Part shown: piece after piece, positions 1-8,638 of the stretch | Layout of the letters: every line of letters starts with the position of its first letter | How positions within the stretch are numbered: position 1 is the first letter of the stretch | NCBI GenBank assembly: GCA_965230525.1 | Contig: OZ246008.1 | Coordinates: 930,001-994,000 of the forward strand | Direction: 5' to 3' | DNA from: GCA-002733465 sp965230525 | GTDB taxonomy: Bacteria; Pseudomonadota; Gammaproteobacteria; Enterobacterales; Kangiellaceae | DNA length: 64,000 nucleotides | Notes under the pieces: model-generated | What the model saw: only the letters and a program-made list of their open reading frames with translations | What the model was told of the DNA's origin: nothing | The model's database searches: none | Position numbers and translations under genes: made by a program

Positions 1-541
1 GTTTGGGCTTCGGCAGCAAAGATCGAGCCTATTCAGCTAAATCGTATTTAAGCCAAAATGGGTTTAAAGTTTAGTGACTAAAATAATAATAGAGTTGTCG
101 AGATGAGTGATAAGACCAGAAATTGGAGAAAGACGATAGAAAGTCAGTGGCGTTATTGAGAGTGAGTTTGATAGTTGTTAAGCTACTCGGCTGTTGAGCA
201 ACTACTTGGGAACGCATGAATTGCGGTTCCTGTACAAGGCCTTGTGTTTGTGACACTGTCTTCTCCATTAAGAGTATTTTTGGGTTAGTTTGTTTAAGTA
301 TCGAACAAATTGCTAGTCAGAGGGAAATAACTTTTTGTCATGTTGCTGAATCGGATAAGATTTTAAGCGGCCGCAAAGCAATGTTTTAGAGAGTCTCGGA
401 AAATATATGAGATTAACCCAGTAAATTTCTAGTATGGTAAATTGGTTGTTTAGCTATAAGACCTGACTTCTTATGCTTTTGCAGCTTGTTCTTTTTAGTC
501 TTAAGCGCAACAGCTTTAACAATTGATTTAAGCCGATTAGC
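1..541. other. no convincing gene; Lys-rich in-frame tail after the patatin stop
   Basis: I find no supported gene here. A 65-codon minus-strand frame at 71-268 has no ribosome binding site, no recognisable motif and an ordinary composition, so I leave it out. On the minus strand the 42 codons directly after the stop of the patatin gene (about 413-541) stay open in the same frame and are strikingly lysine-rich. They have no start codon of their own, so this is either chance or a readthrough extension. Confidence 0.4.
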
Positions 542-1453
542 TCACTTTATCTTTTCACTTAAATATTCCTCAGCTTTTTGATAGCCGAGTTTGATCATCT
601 CATCCGCTCGGTTCAGTTCTAAAATCCCGCATGCATTGCGAGCGATTTCAACGGAAAAATCAGGGGGGTATGTCGCTAATTTATGTCGAGCAATCGTACT
701 TTGCATCGCGTCGAAGGCTTGGTTAGCAACATCGTAAACCCCCCAGTTATTGTGCGTACCGTTATCAGAAGAGCCTTTAAGAGATTCGATAAATCCAGTT
801 ATCCGTTTTGTCAGTGCTGAGGACTTCCTATTGCGTTGCGACTTAGATTTTTTACTGTCAGTGGTTTCCGGATGGTGAGTGTCGTCCACCTCCACAGGGC
901 CACCTAAATTTACCGCTATAGTAATATCATTACCATCACCGAAAGTTGGTGCTATTGGAACTGGATTGAGTACTCCACCATCGATAAGATCGACGCCGCG
1001 ATAAGGAAAGGGTGTAAAGAATAACGGCAATGAGATTGAAGCCCTGATGGCATCGAACAGCTTACCCGAATTCATCCAAACTTCTTTTTCATTCAGAATA
1101 TCCGATGCGACCGCAGTGAAGCGAATGGGTAATTCATCGATGGTGAGATCGCCTACTAACTCTTTAAGTGTGTTAATTACTTTTTCACCTTTGACTAAAC
1201 CGCTTTTTCGCCAAGAGATATCAAGTAAAGTAATAATATCGAGCTTAGTGATTGCCCTAACCCACTCCTCAAATTCATCGAGTTTACCTGCAGCATAGAC
1301 TCCACCAACCATCGCGCCTACGGAGCTGCCAGAAATCGATTTTATTTCAACATTATGCTCCTCCAACCAATGGATTACCCCGATATGGGCTAAACCTCTG
1401 GCGCCACCGCTACCAAGAACTAACGAAACGGACTTTTTATCTTGCTCTTGCAT
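542..1453 (-). CDS. patatin-like phospholipase (RssA type)
   Basis: Serine lipid acyl hydrolase of the bacterial patatin family, expected in the cytoplasm or at the inner membrane. Numbered from the ATG at 1453, the glycine-rich oxyanion segment GSGGARG is at residues 14-20, the nucleophile elbow GSSVG places the catalytic Ser at 44, and the Asp of the DGG motif is at 158, giving a complete Ser-Asp dyad. Length (303 aa) fits RssA/RssA-like enzymes. A longer reading starts at a GTG (1492), but the 13 extra residues precede the first conserved strand and GGA lies upstream of the ATG, so I prefer 1453. The C-terminal third contains a Ser/Lys-rich linker. The substrate cannot be told from sequence. 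Confidence 0.9.
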   Translation of the reverse strand: MQEQDKKSVSLVLGSGGARGLAHIGVIHWLEEHNVEIKSISGSSVGAMVGGVYAAGKLDEFEEWVRAITKLDIITLLDISWRKSGLVKGEKVINTLKELVGDLTIDELPIRFTAVASDILNEKEVWMNSGKLFDAIRASISLPLFFTPFPYRGVDLIDGGVLNPVPIAPTFGDGNDITIAVNLGGPVEVDDTHHPETTDSKKSKSQRNRKSSALTKRITGFIESLKGSSDNGTHNNWGVYDVANQAFDAMQSTIARHKLATYPPDFSVEIARNACGILELNRADEMIKLGYQKAEEYLSEKIK

Positions 1454-1582
1454 TTTTCTGTTTCCAAGCCATCGATTCAGACAGATTACCACTGTGACAC
1501 ATTTTCAATTTCGAGTTAGTCTATCGAAGCAAAAATCACTGTCAACTATAGCAATAAGATTGATGGCGGAAATGCGACTTAT

Positions 1583-2041
1583 TTAGTGGTCGTAGCTTAC
1601 TACCCGAGTAATCGTCCATTGTTGGTCATGCAATTTCCAAATATGTACAAATTTAAAAATGCCACAGTCCTTTTTTCCATTAGCTAGGTGGCAGAATTGA
1701 TGACGTCCTTCCTGAATTGCGCCGTACTTATTGATTGGAAAAATTGCAGTAAACTCAGGTAACAGGGTTCTTGTTAATCCTAGTTTGGCTTTGCAGTTGT
1801 TTTCACTTGATGTCATGGTTTGAGAATGGTCAGTTAGACCACTCTTGTCATGATAAAACTCCAAATCTTGGTCTAATATGTCACTCATTATGCCTAGGTC
1901 ACAGGTGTTAAAGGCGTCAAACAGTCGTTTATCCATTGCCAAGATTTCATTTTCCAAATCGTTTAAGGGCTTATCGGTGGCGCTTGCGCCAAGCGATATC
2001 GCGGCTAAGAGAGTGAATAAAGGCTTTTTTAGGTAGTCCAT
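1583..2041 (-). CDS. secreted NTF2-like protein (DUF4440-like)
   Basis: A small exported protein of about 152 aa. The ATG at 2041 is preceded by GGAG at a good distance and starts a short signal peptide ending near the Ala-Ser-Ala-Thr segment. The mature part has the pattern of the SnoaL/DUF4440 cone-shaped fold: an N-terminal helix ending in LFDAFNTCD, a middle strand with a Tyr-His-Asp pocket, and the final strands WKLHDQQWTITRVVSYDH. Such domains bind small ligands or act as scaffolds, and no catalytic residue set is obvious. Several Cys remain in the mature chain. A longer GTG/ATG-type start at 2116 would add a second hydrophobic stretch and is less likely. Confidence 0.75.
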   Translation of the reverse strand: MDYLKKPLFTLLAAISLGASATDKPLNDLENEILAMDKRLFDAFNTCDLGIMSDILDQDLEFYHDKSGLTDHSQTMTSSENNCKAKLGLTRTLLPEFTAIFPINKYGAIQEGRHQFCHLANGKKDCGIFKFVHIWKLHDQQWTITRVVSYDH

Positions 2042-2324
2042 TTGGTAACTCCAGCTAATGACATAAATTACTATGTTGAGCAAGAAATAGACCAAGTTTA
2101 GCAATACACAGCTCAAGGATAACTTTGTGTAAGATAGAAATGCCTTAGCGCTTGGTTGACAGATTGAATTAATTCACTTTTTCAGATAAGTGTTTTGTAC
2201 AGCTTTCGGTAAATAGTCTAAGATCTAACTTAGTCTTAGGTTAGCTCCTGCTGAAGTAAGCAAGCGCGAATTTAAAGTTAGTCTGGGCGCGCATCAGATT
2301 AGGTTAGATTAAGGAAAATAGAAT

Positions 2325-3347
2325 TTGCTACAAATCAATAATCAAACACCGTTTAACGCTGAATTACACCCCTATGAAGACCTGCACGGTAGAGATTATG
2401 CAATTATCATCATTAAAGGCACCTTCAATCCCTGTGGTGACCATTTAGGAATGACCCTTTGTGATGAGCAAGCGCCAATTCAACATGCTGATGAGTATTA
2501 TGGTGAGCCGGGGCAATCCAGCATTAAATACCCCACAGATCTCGCTTTAGTTAAAAAATCCACCGATTTGATATTACTCGGGCACGGTTATGCTCCCGGT
2601 GGACGGGCCACCAATCAATTCGATGTTAGTTTATCGGCGGGTAATTTTCAGCATACCGTCAGAGTGTTTGGTAATCGCTTTTGGCAAAAAGAGGGTCTTA
2701 CTTGGCAGCCTAGTCGGCCAGAAAGCCTACAAAAAATGCCGCTTACCTATGAAAACGCCTTTGGAGGAAGTGATCCTCATGCTGATCCACAAGGCAGCGA
2801 AGCGTTCGAATATGATCCGTCTAATCCGATTGGCAAAGGTTTTATCCCTAAAAAAGCAAATCCTATCGAAGGATTGGCTTTGCCTAACCTCGAAAACCCA
2901 AATGATTTAATCGTCGATGAAGATAGCCAGCCAAAGCCCTTTGGGTTTGGAGCGATAGCTAGGGACTGGCAACCTCGGCTTACTTGGGCCGGAAGCTATG
3001 ATGAAGCCTGGCAATCACAAAGAATGCCACTATTACCTTTGGACTTTGACGCTCGTTTTTTCAATGCTGCCCATCCCAACTTATGCATCTCACCTGAACT
3101 TGTAGGTGATGAAGTGATGACGATCAAAAATGCTACTGAATCAGGCTTACTTTCATTTCAGCTCCCTAATCAACAACTAATCGCCACCGCAAGTATGCGA
3201 GGACAACAAGCCGATTTTATAGCGAAACTCGATACGGTTGTCATTGAGCCCGACGAGAACCGAGTTATGTTGACCTGGAGAGCGGCTATCCCAATCAAAC
3301 GCAAGTTTCTGTATTTAGACTCTGTCACCATTAAAAGGCGTCACTAA
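2325..3347 (+). CDS. DUF2169 family type VI secretion accessory protein
   Basis: The 340-aa product has the features of DUF2169: N-terminal INNQTPF and the strand IIIIKGTF, then the conserved YGEPGQSSIKYPTDLALVK region and the YENAFGGSDP segment near residue 145. DUF2169 proteins are encoded beside PAAR-like spike proteins and thiolase-fold proteins in type VI secretion loci and are thought to help load or stabilise effectors. The start is TTG at 2325, with AAGGA nine bases upstream. It is followed after one base by the next gene, so these are co-translated. It opens a cluster running to 9.2 kb on one strand. No T6SS structural genes are in the window, so this is an accessory or orphan island, or its core lies elsewhere. 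Confidence 0.85.
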   Translation: MLQINNQTPFNAELHPYEDLHGRDYAIIIIKGTFNPCGDHLGMTLCDEQAPIQHADEYYGEPGQSSIKYPTDLALVKKSTDLILLGHGYAPGGRATNQFDVSLSAGNFQHTVRVFGNRFWQKEGLTWQPSRPESLQKMPLTYENAFGGSDPHADPQGSEAFEYDPSNPIGKGFIPKKANPIEGLALPNLENPNDLIVDEDSQPKPFGFGAIARDWQPRLTWAGSYDEAWQSQRMPLLPLDFDARFFNAAHPNLCISPELVGDEVMTIKNATESGLLSFQLPNQQLIATASMRGQQADFIAKLDTVVIEPDENRVMLTWRAAIPIKRKFLYLDSVTIKRRH

Positions 3348-3348
3348 A

Positions 3349-4437
3349 ATGACTCATGCTGAGACTGGAACAAATAACTCAATTGTGATTACCGCAATGG
3401 GAGCGGTTACGGCTGTGGGTGGCAATGTAGAGCAAAGTACAGCGGCAATCGCAGCTGGCATTACACCTTTTGTTGAGCACTGCTATTACCAATGTACCCC
3501 CGCGGACCCAGAATGGGACGAAGACTTACCCGCCTATGTTGCAGCTGCCCCGTTTGTTGAGTTTCATGTCGACAACCTAGAACGTTTTAATCAATTGATC
3601 ATTCCCGCTTTAAAAGAGTTATTCGCACAAAGTCACATTAAAAGACAAGCGTTGTCTAAAACTGGGCTCTTGGTGGCGCTGCCAGAGGCTGAAAGTGGAT
3701 TGCAAAAACTAGCACTTGACGATCTGTGGTTAACTGATGTTCGACGTCACATGGGGTTAGTTGGACTAAAAAATGCTCGCACTAATCGCGATGCTCATGT
3801 TGGTGTTTTTAGCGCGATAAACCAAGCCATGGAATCTTTAAAAAATGGGCAATTAGAGCAATGTATAGTGGGTGGCGTGGACAGTTACTTGCTGCAAAGT
3901 AGAATGGCCCATTTTGATAAGCTCTGGCGGTTAAAAAGTAGCCGAAATGTAGACGGGTTCATACCGGGCGAGGCCGCTACAATGTTAATGTTAGAGACCG
4001 AGCAGCATGCGCTTGCTCGAGGCGCTGAAATTTTAGCGGTAATTGGAAGTGTTGGCTTTGGTGTCGAACCTAATCACATTTACTCTGAGCGAGCGAGTAG
4101 CGGTAAAGGTTTGACTGACGCAATTCGACAAGCGCTTGCAGCCGATTCAAGTGATCAAAATTTTGCCATGATCGGCTGTGACCTTAACGGTGAGAGTTAT
4201 GCAAGCCAAGAACTTGGGTTGATTGGTACACGATTAGGTGATCGGTTTGGCGCTGATACCGAAATTAGCCATCCCGCAGACAGTTGTGGTGATGTGGGTG
4301 CAGCTTCAGGCGGGTTATTGATCATCAATGCAATCGATCGAATTCAGCAAACCGACACCAACAATCTATTATTGACCACTGCTAATGATGACGGTCGGCG
4401 CGGAGCGCTCATCATCAAAGCTCCTAGAAAGGCTTAA
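3349..4437 (+). CDS. beta-ketoacyl-synthase-like (thiolase-fold) protein of T6SS accessory loci
   Basis: The 362-aa protein shows a thiolase/KAS layout: N-terminal strand IVITAMGAVTAVGGN, the helix-strand AMESLKNGQLEQCIVGGVDS at about 160-180, and a C-terminal GDVGAASGG segment. The catalytic pattern is broken: where KAS enzymes have the nucleophilic Cys (TACSS), this one reads RDAHVG with His150, and the GH of the second motif is GD. It is therefore probably not a condensing enzyme. Homologues of this type sit between DUF2169 and DUF4150 genes in T6SS clusters, exactly as here. A scaffold or chaperone role is inference. Confidence is high for the family and low for function. Confidence 0.8.
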   Translation: MTHAETGTNNSIVITAMGAVTAVGGNVEQSTAAIAAGITPFVEHCYYQCTPADPEWDEDLPAYVAAAPFVEFHVDNLERFNQLIIPALKELFAQSHIKRQALSKTGLLVALPEAESGLQKLALDDLWLTDVRRHMGLVGLKNARTNRDAHVGVFSAINQAMESLKNGQLEQCIVGGVDSYLLQSRMAHFDKLWRLKSSRNVDGFIPGEAATMLMLETEQHALARGAEILAVIGSVGFGVEPNHIYSERASSGKGLTDAIRQALAADSSDQNFAMIGCDLNGESYASQELGLIGTRLGDRFGADTEISHPADSCGDVGAASGGLLIINAIDRIQQTDTNNLLLTTANDDGRRGALIIKAPRKA

Positions 4438-4484
4438 AAGTACTAAAAAAGCGTTGCGATAAAGTATAATTTAAAGGAAGTAAC

Positions 4485-4955
4485 ATGGCTGCAACTATTA
4501 ATGTAAATAATCGAACTGTTGTTCATAAATCCAGTGATGGGATTGTCACTGTTTTCCCTGATGTTTGTAAAACTCCGACTCCTGGAGGGCCGGTTCCTAT
4601 CCCCTATCCCAATATTGCGATGTCTTCAGATACTGCTAAGGGGAGTAAGTCGGTCAAAATGGACGGCAACCCAATAATGCTCAAGGGATCCAATTTTAAA
4701 ACCAGTACCGGCGATGAGCCAGGCTCCTTGAAAGGCGTTGTTAGTAGCAAAATTAAGGGTAAAGCGGAATTTGTTAATTATTCTTTTGATGTCAAAGTGG
4801 AAGGAAAAAACGTTCCGCGTTTAGCCGATATGATGATTCAAAATAAAGGTGGCGTTGCCAATACTGCCCCTATTCCAGAGGTTCAGCCACCTATTGTTGT
4901 GCCTCCGCCACCAAGTCCAGAAGAAAACCAAATAACCAAAATTGAGATTATCTAA
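4485..4955 (+). CDS. DUF4150 PAAR-like spike tip protein
   Basis: The 156-aa protein carries the DUF4150/PAAR-like signature: the N-terminal segment ending FPDVCKTPTPGGPVPIPYPN, the strands VKMDGNPIMLKGSNF, and a late PRLADMM motif. PAAR-like proteins cap the VgrG spike of the type VI tail and carry or recruit effectors. The C-terminus is a proline-rich tail (about residues 128-148) that could act as a flexible linker to a cargo. The start ATG has AAAGGAAG upstream. The next gene begins 11 bases after the stop with its own strong SD, which implies that its product is the cargo delivered by this tip. Confidence 0.88.
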   Translation: MAATINVNNRTVVHKSSDGIVTVFPDVCKTPTPGGPVPIPYPNIAMSSDTAKGSKSVKMDGNPIMLKGSNFKTSTGDEPGSLKGVVSSKIKGKAEFVNYSFDVKVEGKNVPRLADMMIQNKGGVANTAPIPEVQPPIVVPPPPSPEENQITKIEII

Positions 4956-4966
4956 AGGAGTAGAAC

Positions 4967-6457
4967 ATGGCATTGGTGCAATGGGTTAATTTGGACAAGC
5001 ATAGTGACTATGCGGCTGATTCTGATATTGGAAGTATCGATCGATGTGGCGCGCTAGAAATAAAAACCGCGTTTGCTTCGGGCAGTGTGCCCCTCTCTTA
5101 CAAAGTTAAAGTGTCCCCTTCGGGTTCAGATAACGTCACCTACACGACGGCAGAATTAGGACGCAATAGTAATTTCAAAATGACCAAAGGAGCGGCAGAT
5201 TTAGGAACCCAATCCGAAGTGGTTATGAGTGATACTGTTAAACTTCCGGCTGCCGGTGGGAATAAATATAAACTTGAAGCAAAGGATGCGAACGGAAAGG
5301 TTGTCTCCAGTCAGGAAATAGAGGCCAAGCGAAAACTTTATTATCAGTTTATGCACATGGAGGATTCTAACGGCAAAGTCACGCCCTATGCGCTTACTCA
5401 AATGGAAGGTCATTGTGCGAAGTATCATATTGTTTTAAGTAAAGCGGGTACGGATAAAAAAATTCCGTTTCGCAAGTGCATCAACTCTGGTCCCGGTGGT
5501 AGGTTTACTCATGTTGGTTTTGCCGCGGACGTAAATTCTCAATACGATTTAACCGCGCCGCAAAAAAAGGTTGGCTGTGTTACGGCACTATCAAATTATA
5601 TTGCCTCGTTTAAAAGCACAACTAAAACGCTCACTCATTCAATAGGTGGTCCGGCTAATCCGAAAATATCGATCACACCAAGTGTGGCAGCAGGCGCTGC
5701 TACTGCGGCAGGTATACCCGGAAAAATTACCTTAGCCGTTTTATCGGGTTACGAGTTTTTATGGTACGGATTGGACGATGATGATGACCTGGCTAAAGTT
5801 TGGTTTATTGATGGAGCTGTGAGCTTTACTCCAAATACTTCTAGTTCTTCACCTTCTGCTATGGCCGGTCAATCAATTCAAATTAGTCGTTCGGATGTCA
5901 GTATAGGTGGAAGCAAAAAACGAACTCATGGCGGTTATCAAGAGATAGAAGTAACCATCAATCCAGGATCTACTTTAGATAATATGATTTCGCAAACGAG
6001 TGGTACGCTAGATTTTGCTTTTGAGTTGAATCGAGTAAAAGGCTTTAGTGGTGGTTTTAGTTGGGGTGGTGCTGGATTTGCTTTAACGACTTGTTGTACT
6101 AAAGCATGGTTTGAAGATAAACAGCCATCTGCTAGTGACGTAATATGGAATCACGAAGTAGGACATAGAATGGGTATGGTGGCATTTGGTGATAAGCCCA
6201 ACGCTACTTACCCTAATCCGAAACTGCCAGATGCGCCGCCGCATTTGTACGGTGAGAAACGTGGGGTTAATGATAAGGGGCATCAAGGTCCTCATTGCGA
6301 AGAAGGGGCTGTCACTTACAATGCAACCACAAATAGCTGGAGCGGCACGCCAGGTTGCGTGCTTTTTGGTGCGACCGGTACTTCAGCAGCCAGCTCGCCG
6401 CTCGATTATTGTAGCGACTGTACTCCGGTAGTCAGAAAATTAGATCTTTCTTTCTAA
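4967..6457 (+). CDS. putative type VI zinc-metallopeptidase effector
   Basis: A 496-aa protein without a signal peptide, next to a PAAR-like gene, as expected of a T6SS cargo. The N-terminal ~110 residues are strand-rich and could be the carrier-binding part. The C-terminus contains a zincin motif HEVGH (His396, Glu397, His400). The following Gly/Met-rich stretch and GHQGPHCEE (His439, His443, Cys444, Glu445) offer candidate third ligands. A Cys-rich end (CSDCTP) closes the chain. AAAGGAG precedes the ATG. The stop is directly abutted by the ATG of the first putative immunity gene, so the two are translationally coupled. I do not recognise a named family. Being a toxin is inferred from context; a secreted housekeeping peptidase is less likely without an export signal. 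Confidence 0.7.
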   Translation: MALVQWVNLDKHSDYAADSDIGSIDRCGALEIKTAFASGSVPLSYKVKVSPSGSDNVTYTTAELGRNSNFKMTKGAADLGTQSEVVMSDTVKLPAAGGNKYKLEAKDANGKVVSSQEIEAKRKLYYQFMHMEDSNGKVTPYALTQMEGHCAKYHIVLSKAGTDKKIPFRKCINSGPGGRFTHVGFAADVNSQYDLTAPQKKVGCVTALSNYIASFKSTTKTLTHSIGGPANPKISITPSVAAGAATAAGIPGKITLAVLSGYEFLWYGLDDDDDLAKVWFIDGAVSFTPNTSSSSPSAMAGQSIQISRSDVSIGGSKKRTHGGYQEIEVTINPGSTLDNMISQTSGTLDFAFELNRVKGFSGGFSWGGAGFALTTCCTKAWFEDKQPSASDVIWNHEVGHRMGMVAFGDKPNATYPNPKLPDAPPHLYGEKRGVNDKGHQGPHCEEGAVTYNATTNSWSGTPGCVLFGATGTSAASSPLDYCSDCTPVVRKLDLSF

Positions 6458-7117
6458 ATGGAATTTAAGAAACATTTACCGATCATACTTTTAGCTCACT
6501 TATGCGTTATATTAATTTCGTGCAAAGCTAATACTTCCAACAAAGGAGAAAGCCTAATGGCGGACCAACTTTACCAAATACCTAAAGATTGTGATTTTAG
6601 TAAAGTGCTAAATGGAGACACCCATTCCAACGAATGTACTCCGATTCTCGATAATAAATTCTTTAGCAAGTTTTCGGGAATTTTAATTAATGGCCCGGAG
6701 CAAGTGGTTTGGCCTAAAGATGGAAACCCTGAAGACTATCCAGTAGGGCCGTGGGGAACTTCCGAGGGACCATTCCGATTAATGCTTGCAGGGTTAGTTA
6801 GGACAGAATATAAAACCCTTGGTTTAAAGGGTGAGGCTTCGGAAGAGGTCTTGTTAGTTGCGGTTAATCAAAAAACGGCAAAAAGTTATTCAGGAAAAAT
6901 GCCAAAGCCTGACGTCGATACTGCACCCGATTTTGATATGGGTATGGAAGAAATCCCGCTATCAGAAGAAGAGCAGAATAAACTAATTACCAGTTACTTT
7001 AATTTTGATCTCGTGCAAGATTTAGGTTTGCCGATTGCTAATGCCAGCTACAATGTTTATGCAACACTCGGAGAAATGAAATCCAATTCAATCATTATTC
7101 ACACCAAAGTGGAATGA
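6458..7117 (+). CDS. family A putative immunity lipoprotein, copy 1
   Basis: A 219-aa product starting immediately at the effector stop codon. It has a lipoprotein signal peptide with lipobox LISC (Cys22), so the mature protein should be anchored facing the periplasm. The conserved family core begins at YQIPKDCDF and includes a Cys pair (CDFS...NECTP), the block FSGILINGP, the block GPFRLMLAGLVRTEYKTLGL, and the end YNVYATLGEMKSN. Two further copies lie at 7601 and 8639. A second ATG (6557) with a strong AAAGGAG in front starts exactly at the conserved core, so a cytoplasmic form may also be made. The role as an inhibitor of the upstream peptidase is inferred from coupling and duplication. 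Confidence 0.7.
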   Translation: MEFKKHLPIILLAHLCVILISCKANTSNKGESLMADQLYQIPKDCDFSKVLNGDTHSNECTPILDNKFFSKFSGILINGPEQVVWPKDGNPEDYPVGPWGTSEGPFRLMLAGLVRTEYKTLGLKGEASEEVLLVAVNQKTAKSYSGKMPKPDVDTAPDFDMGMEEIPLSEEEQNKLITSYFNFDLVQDLGLPIANASYNVYATLGEMKSNSIIIHTKVE

Positions 7118-7175
7118 TTGAAATTAGAGTTCTTAAATTTTTCGCTCAATTATATGCTAAAAGGAACTTCGAGCC

Positions 7176-7550
7176 TTGAAAGAACATCAACAAAGTTCAA
7201 ACAAAATCATTATCGAAGCTATATCGGCGATTAAAGCTGACCCCAATAAAATAGTGATTCATGGAAAGTTTGATATCGAATATGAAGCTAGCGGTCTGTT
7301 GACTCGCGGCTCTGAAATCTTAAATCACATCATTCTCGTGGTGACTCGCTCAGGAAATTATCAATCTGTCACACCCTTTCAAGATGTTATTGCTTTTGAA
7401 GATGATGTCCAAGAAAATGATTCGGGCTGTAGTGGTGTTTTCAATATTGATCTATTCAAAAAAATTCTCTTCGATGGGCCGGGTGACTATTACATCCTCT
7501 GTTCCATTGGTTCTGTTACTTCAAATATCTTGCACGTTAAACACAATTGA
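7176..7550 (+). CDS. family B putative immunity protein, copy 1
   Basis: A 124-aa protein read from a TTG start (7176) after AAGGAAC. It has no signal peptide. It pairs with the copy at 8189: both share HIILVVT, a PF-D---FEDD-Q block, a CSG-F segment and the end YYI-CSIG--TS. The predicted fold is all-beta. Its end (FNIDLF...YYILCSIGSVTSN) parallels the end of family A (FNFDL...YNVYATLGEMKSN), so B looks like a short relative of the A C-terminal domain. It lies 58 bases after copy A1 and 50 bases before A2 in one co-directional run. I know of no named family. Confidence 0.65.
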   Translation: MKEHQQSSNKIIIEAISAIKADPNKIVIHGKFDIEYEASGLLTRGSEILNHIILVVTRSGNYQSVTPFQDVIAFEDDVQENDSGCSGVFNIDLFKKILFDGPGDYYILCSIGSVTSNILHVKHN

Positions 7551-7600
7551 TATTCAAGCAAGAATTTCGATTTATGCTTTACTAAGAGTAGTCGAAAAAT

Positions 7601-8161
7601 ATGCATAGTCGCCTTTATGAAATTCCAGAACAATGTGATTTCTCTACAGTTTGGAATAATACTGCTAACGCTAACGAATGCTCTCCAAAACTTACACCAG
7701 AATTCTTTAACCCTTTTCAAGGAATCTTAATTAATACTCCAATCACAGTGGAGCTAGATGGTAACTTAGACCTCAAAGACTTCATAGTAACACCTGCGGG
7801 TCATCGAGAAGGACCACTAAGAATCATGTTGGCAGGTTCACTTCAAGTACCAGTCGGCACATTAAATAAAGACTGTGGATTGAATGAAAAAGTGTTGATA
7901 GTTGCTATCAATCAAAAAACTGCAGAAACGTTTAGTGGTTATATGAGTCTTTTCGGATTTAAAGTCGACCCCATTGAAATTCCGTTACCTGAAGGCGAAA
8001 CAGAGGAAGATATCGCTAAAGGTGATGTTCGAGAGTTATTTAATGTTGATTTAATAGAAAACCTAAAACTCCCAATTATGACAGCGGATTATACTGTTTA
8101 CGCAGTTCTAGGCGAGTATAAGTCGAATGTGAGAGAGGTCAAAGTGCGAGTAAAGAAGTAG
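7601..8161 (+). CDS. family A putative immunity protein, copy 2 (no export signal)
   Basis: This 186-aa paralogue of the lipoprotein at 6458 starts right at the conserved core (LYEIPEQCDF...ANECSP) and keeps FQGILINTP, GPLRIMLAG and the end YTVYAVLGEYKSN. A TAG lies in frame four codons upstream of the ATG, so the signal peptide of copy 1 is absent, not merely mis-annotated. The Cys pair is retained. The segment between the second and third blocks is shorter and more acidic than in copies 1 and 3, and overall it is the most diverged of the three. It is either a cytoplasmic version, a decoy or a decaying duplicate. Confidence 0.65.
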   Translation: MHSRLYEIPEQCDFSTVWNNTANANECSPKLTPEFFNPFQGILINTPITVELDGNLDLKDFIVTPAGHREGPLRIMLAGSLQVPVGTLNKDCGLNEKVLIVAINQKTAETFSGYMSLFGFKVDPIEIPLPEGETEEDIAKGDVRELFNVDLIENLKLPIMTADYTVYAVLGEYKSNVREVKVRVKK

Positions 8162-8188
8162 CCTCTTTAGTTACTGAGTCTAATAGTT

Positions 8189-8548
8189 ATGATTAAGAAT
8201 AATTACTTTATAGCAATTGAAAATCCTTCAAAGACAAACAGTAAAGAAACTTTGATGATTCAAGGACAATTCAGAGTTCCTTATCATCAATCTGGTATTA
8301 CTGTGCAAGGTGCTGATATGCTAAAACACATAATATTGGTTGTCACAATGGGTGGTGCTCGTGCAGTCGTTCGCCCATTTAAGGACTATGTGATTTTTGA
8401 AGATGACATTCAAGACGATGGACAAAGTTGTAGTGGCTATTTTAAATTCAATGCGTTTGAAAAGATATCGTTTACCGAGGGTGATCACTATTACATAATG
8501 TGTTCGATAGGAACCTTCACTTCTGATATTGTTAAAGTCTCAGTTTAA
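8189..8548 (+). CDS. family B putative immunity protein, copy 2
   Basis: A 119-aa paralogue of the protein at 7176, sharing the blocks KHIILVVT, PFKDYVIFEDDIQ, SCSGYFKF and HYYIMCSIG-FTSD. It has an ATG start and no signal peptide. Its two conserved Cys (in CSG and CSIG) match those of copy 1. It sits 27 bases after the A2 stop, with no room for a separate promoter, so A2-B2 looks like a duplicated module of A1-B1. Function is unknown; the neutralising role is inferred from position behind the metallopeptidase gene. Confidence 0.62.
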   Translation: MIKNNYFIAIENPSKTNSKETLMIQGQFRVPYHQSGITVQGADMLKHIILVVTMGGARAVVRPFKDYVIFEDDIQDDGQSCSGYFKFNAFEKISFTEGDHYYIMCSIGTFTSDIVKVSV

Positions 8549-8638
8549 TACCTTGTTGCTTTTACAATCAAAACTCTACAAATAAAAATATTTTTATTCT
8601 GCGCTTTGTTTGCGTCAAAGGCATCAGTAGAGAAGCCG

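Noticed and set aside
71..268. 65-codon minus-strand frame
   Set aside because: No ribosome binding site, no motif, no supporting neighbour; composition looks like chance.
1047..1298. 83-codon plus-strand frame opposite the patatin gene, and similar antisense frames elsewhere
   Set aside because: They lie wholly inside well-supported genes on the other strand and show no motif or ribosome binding site.
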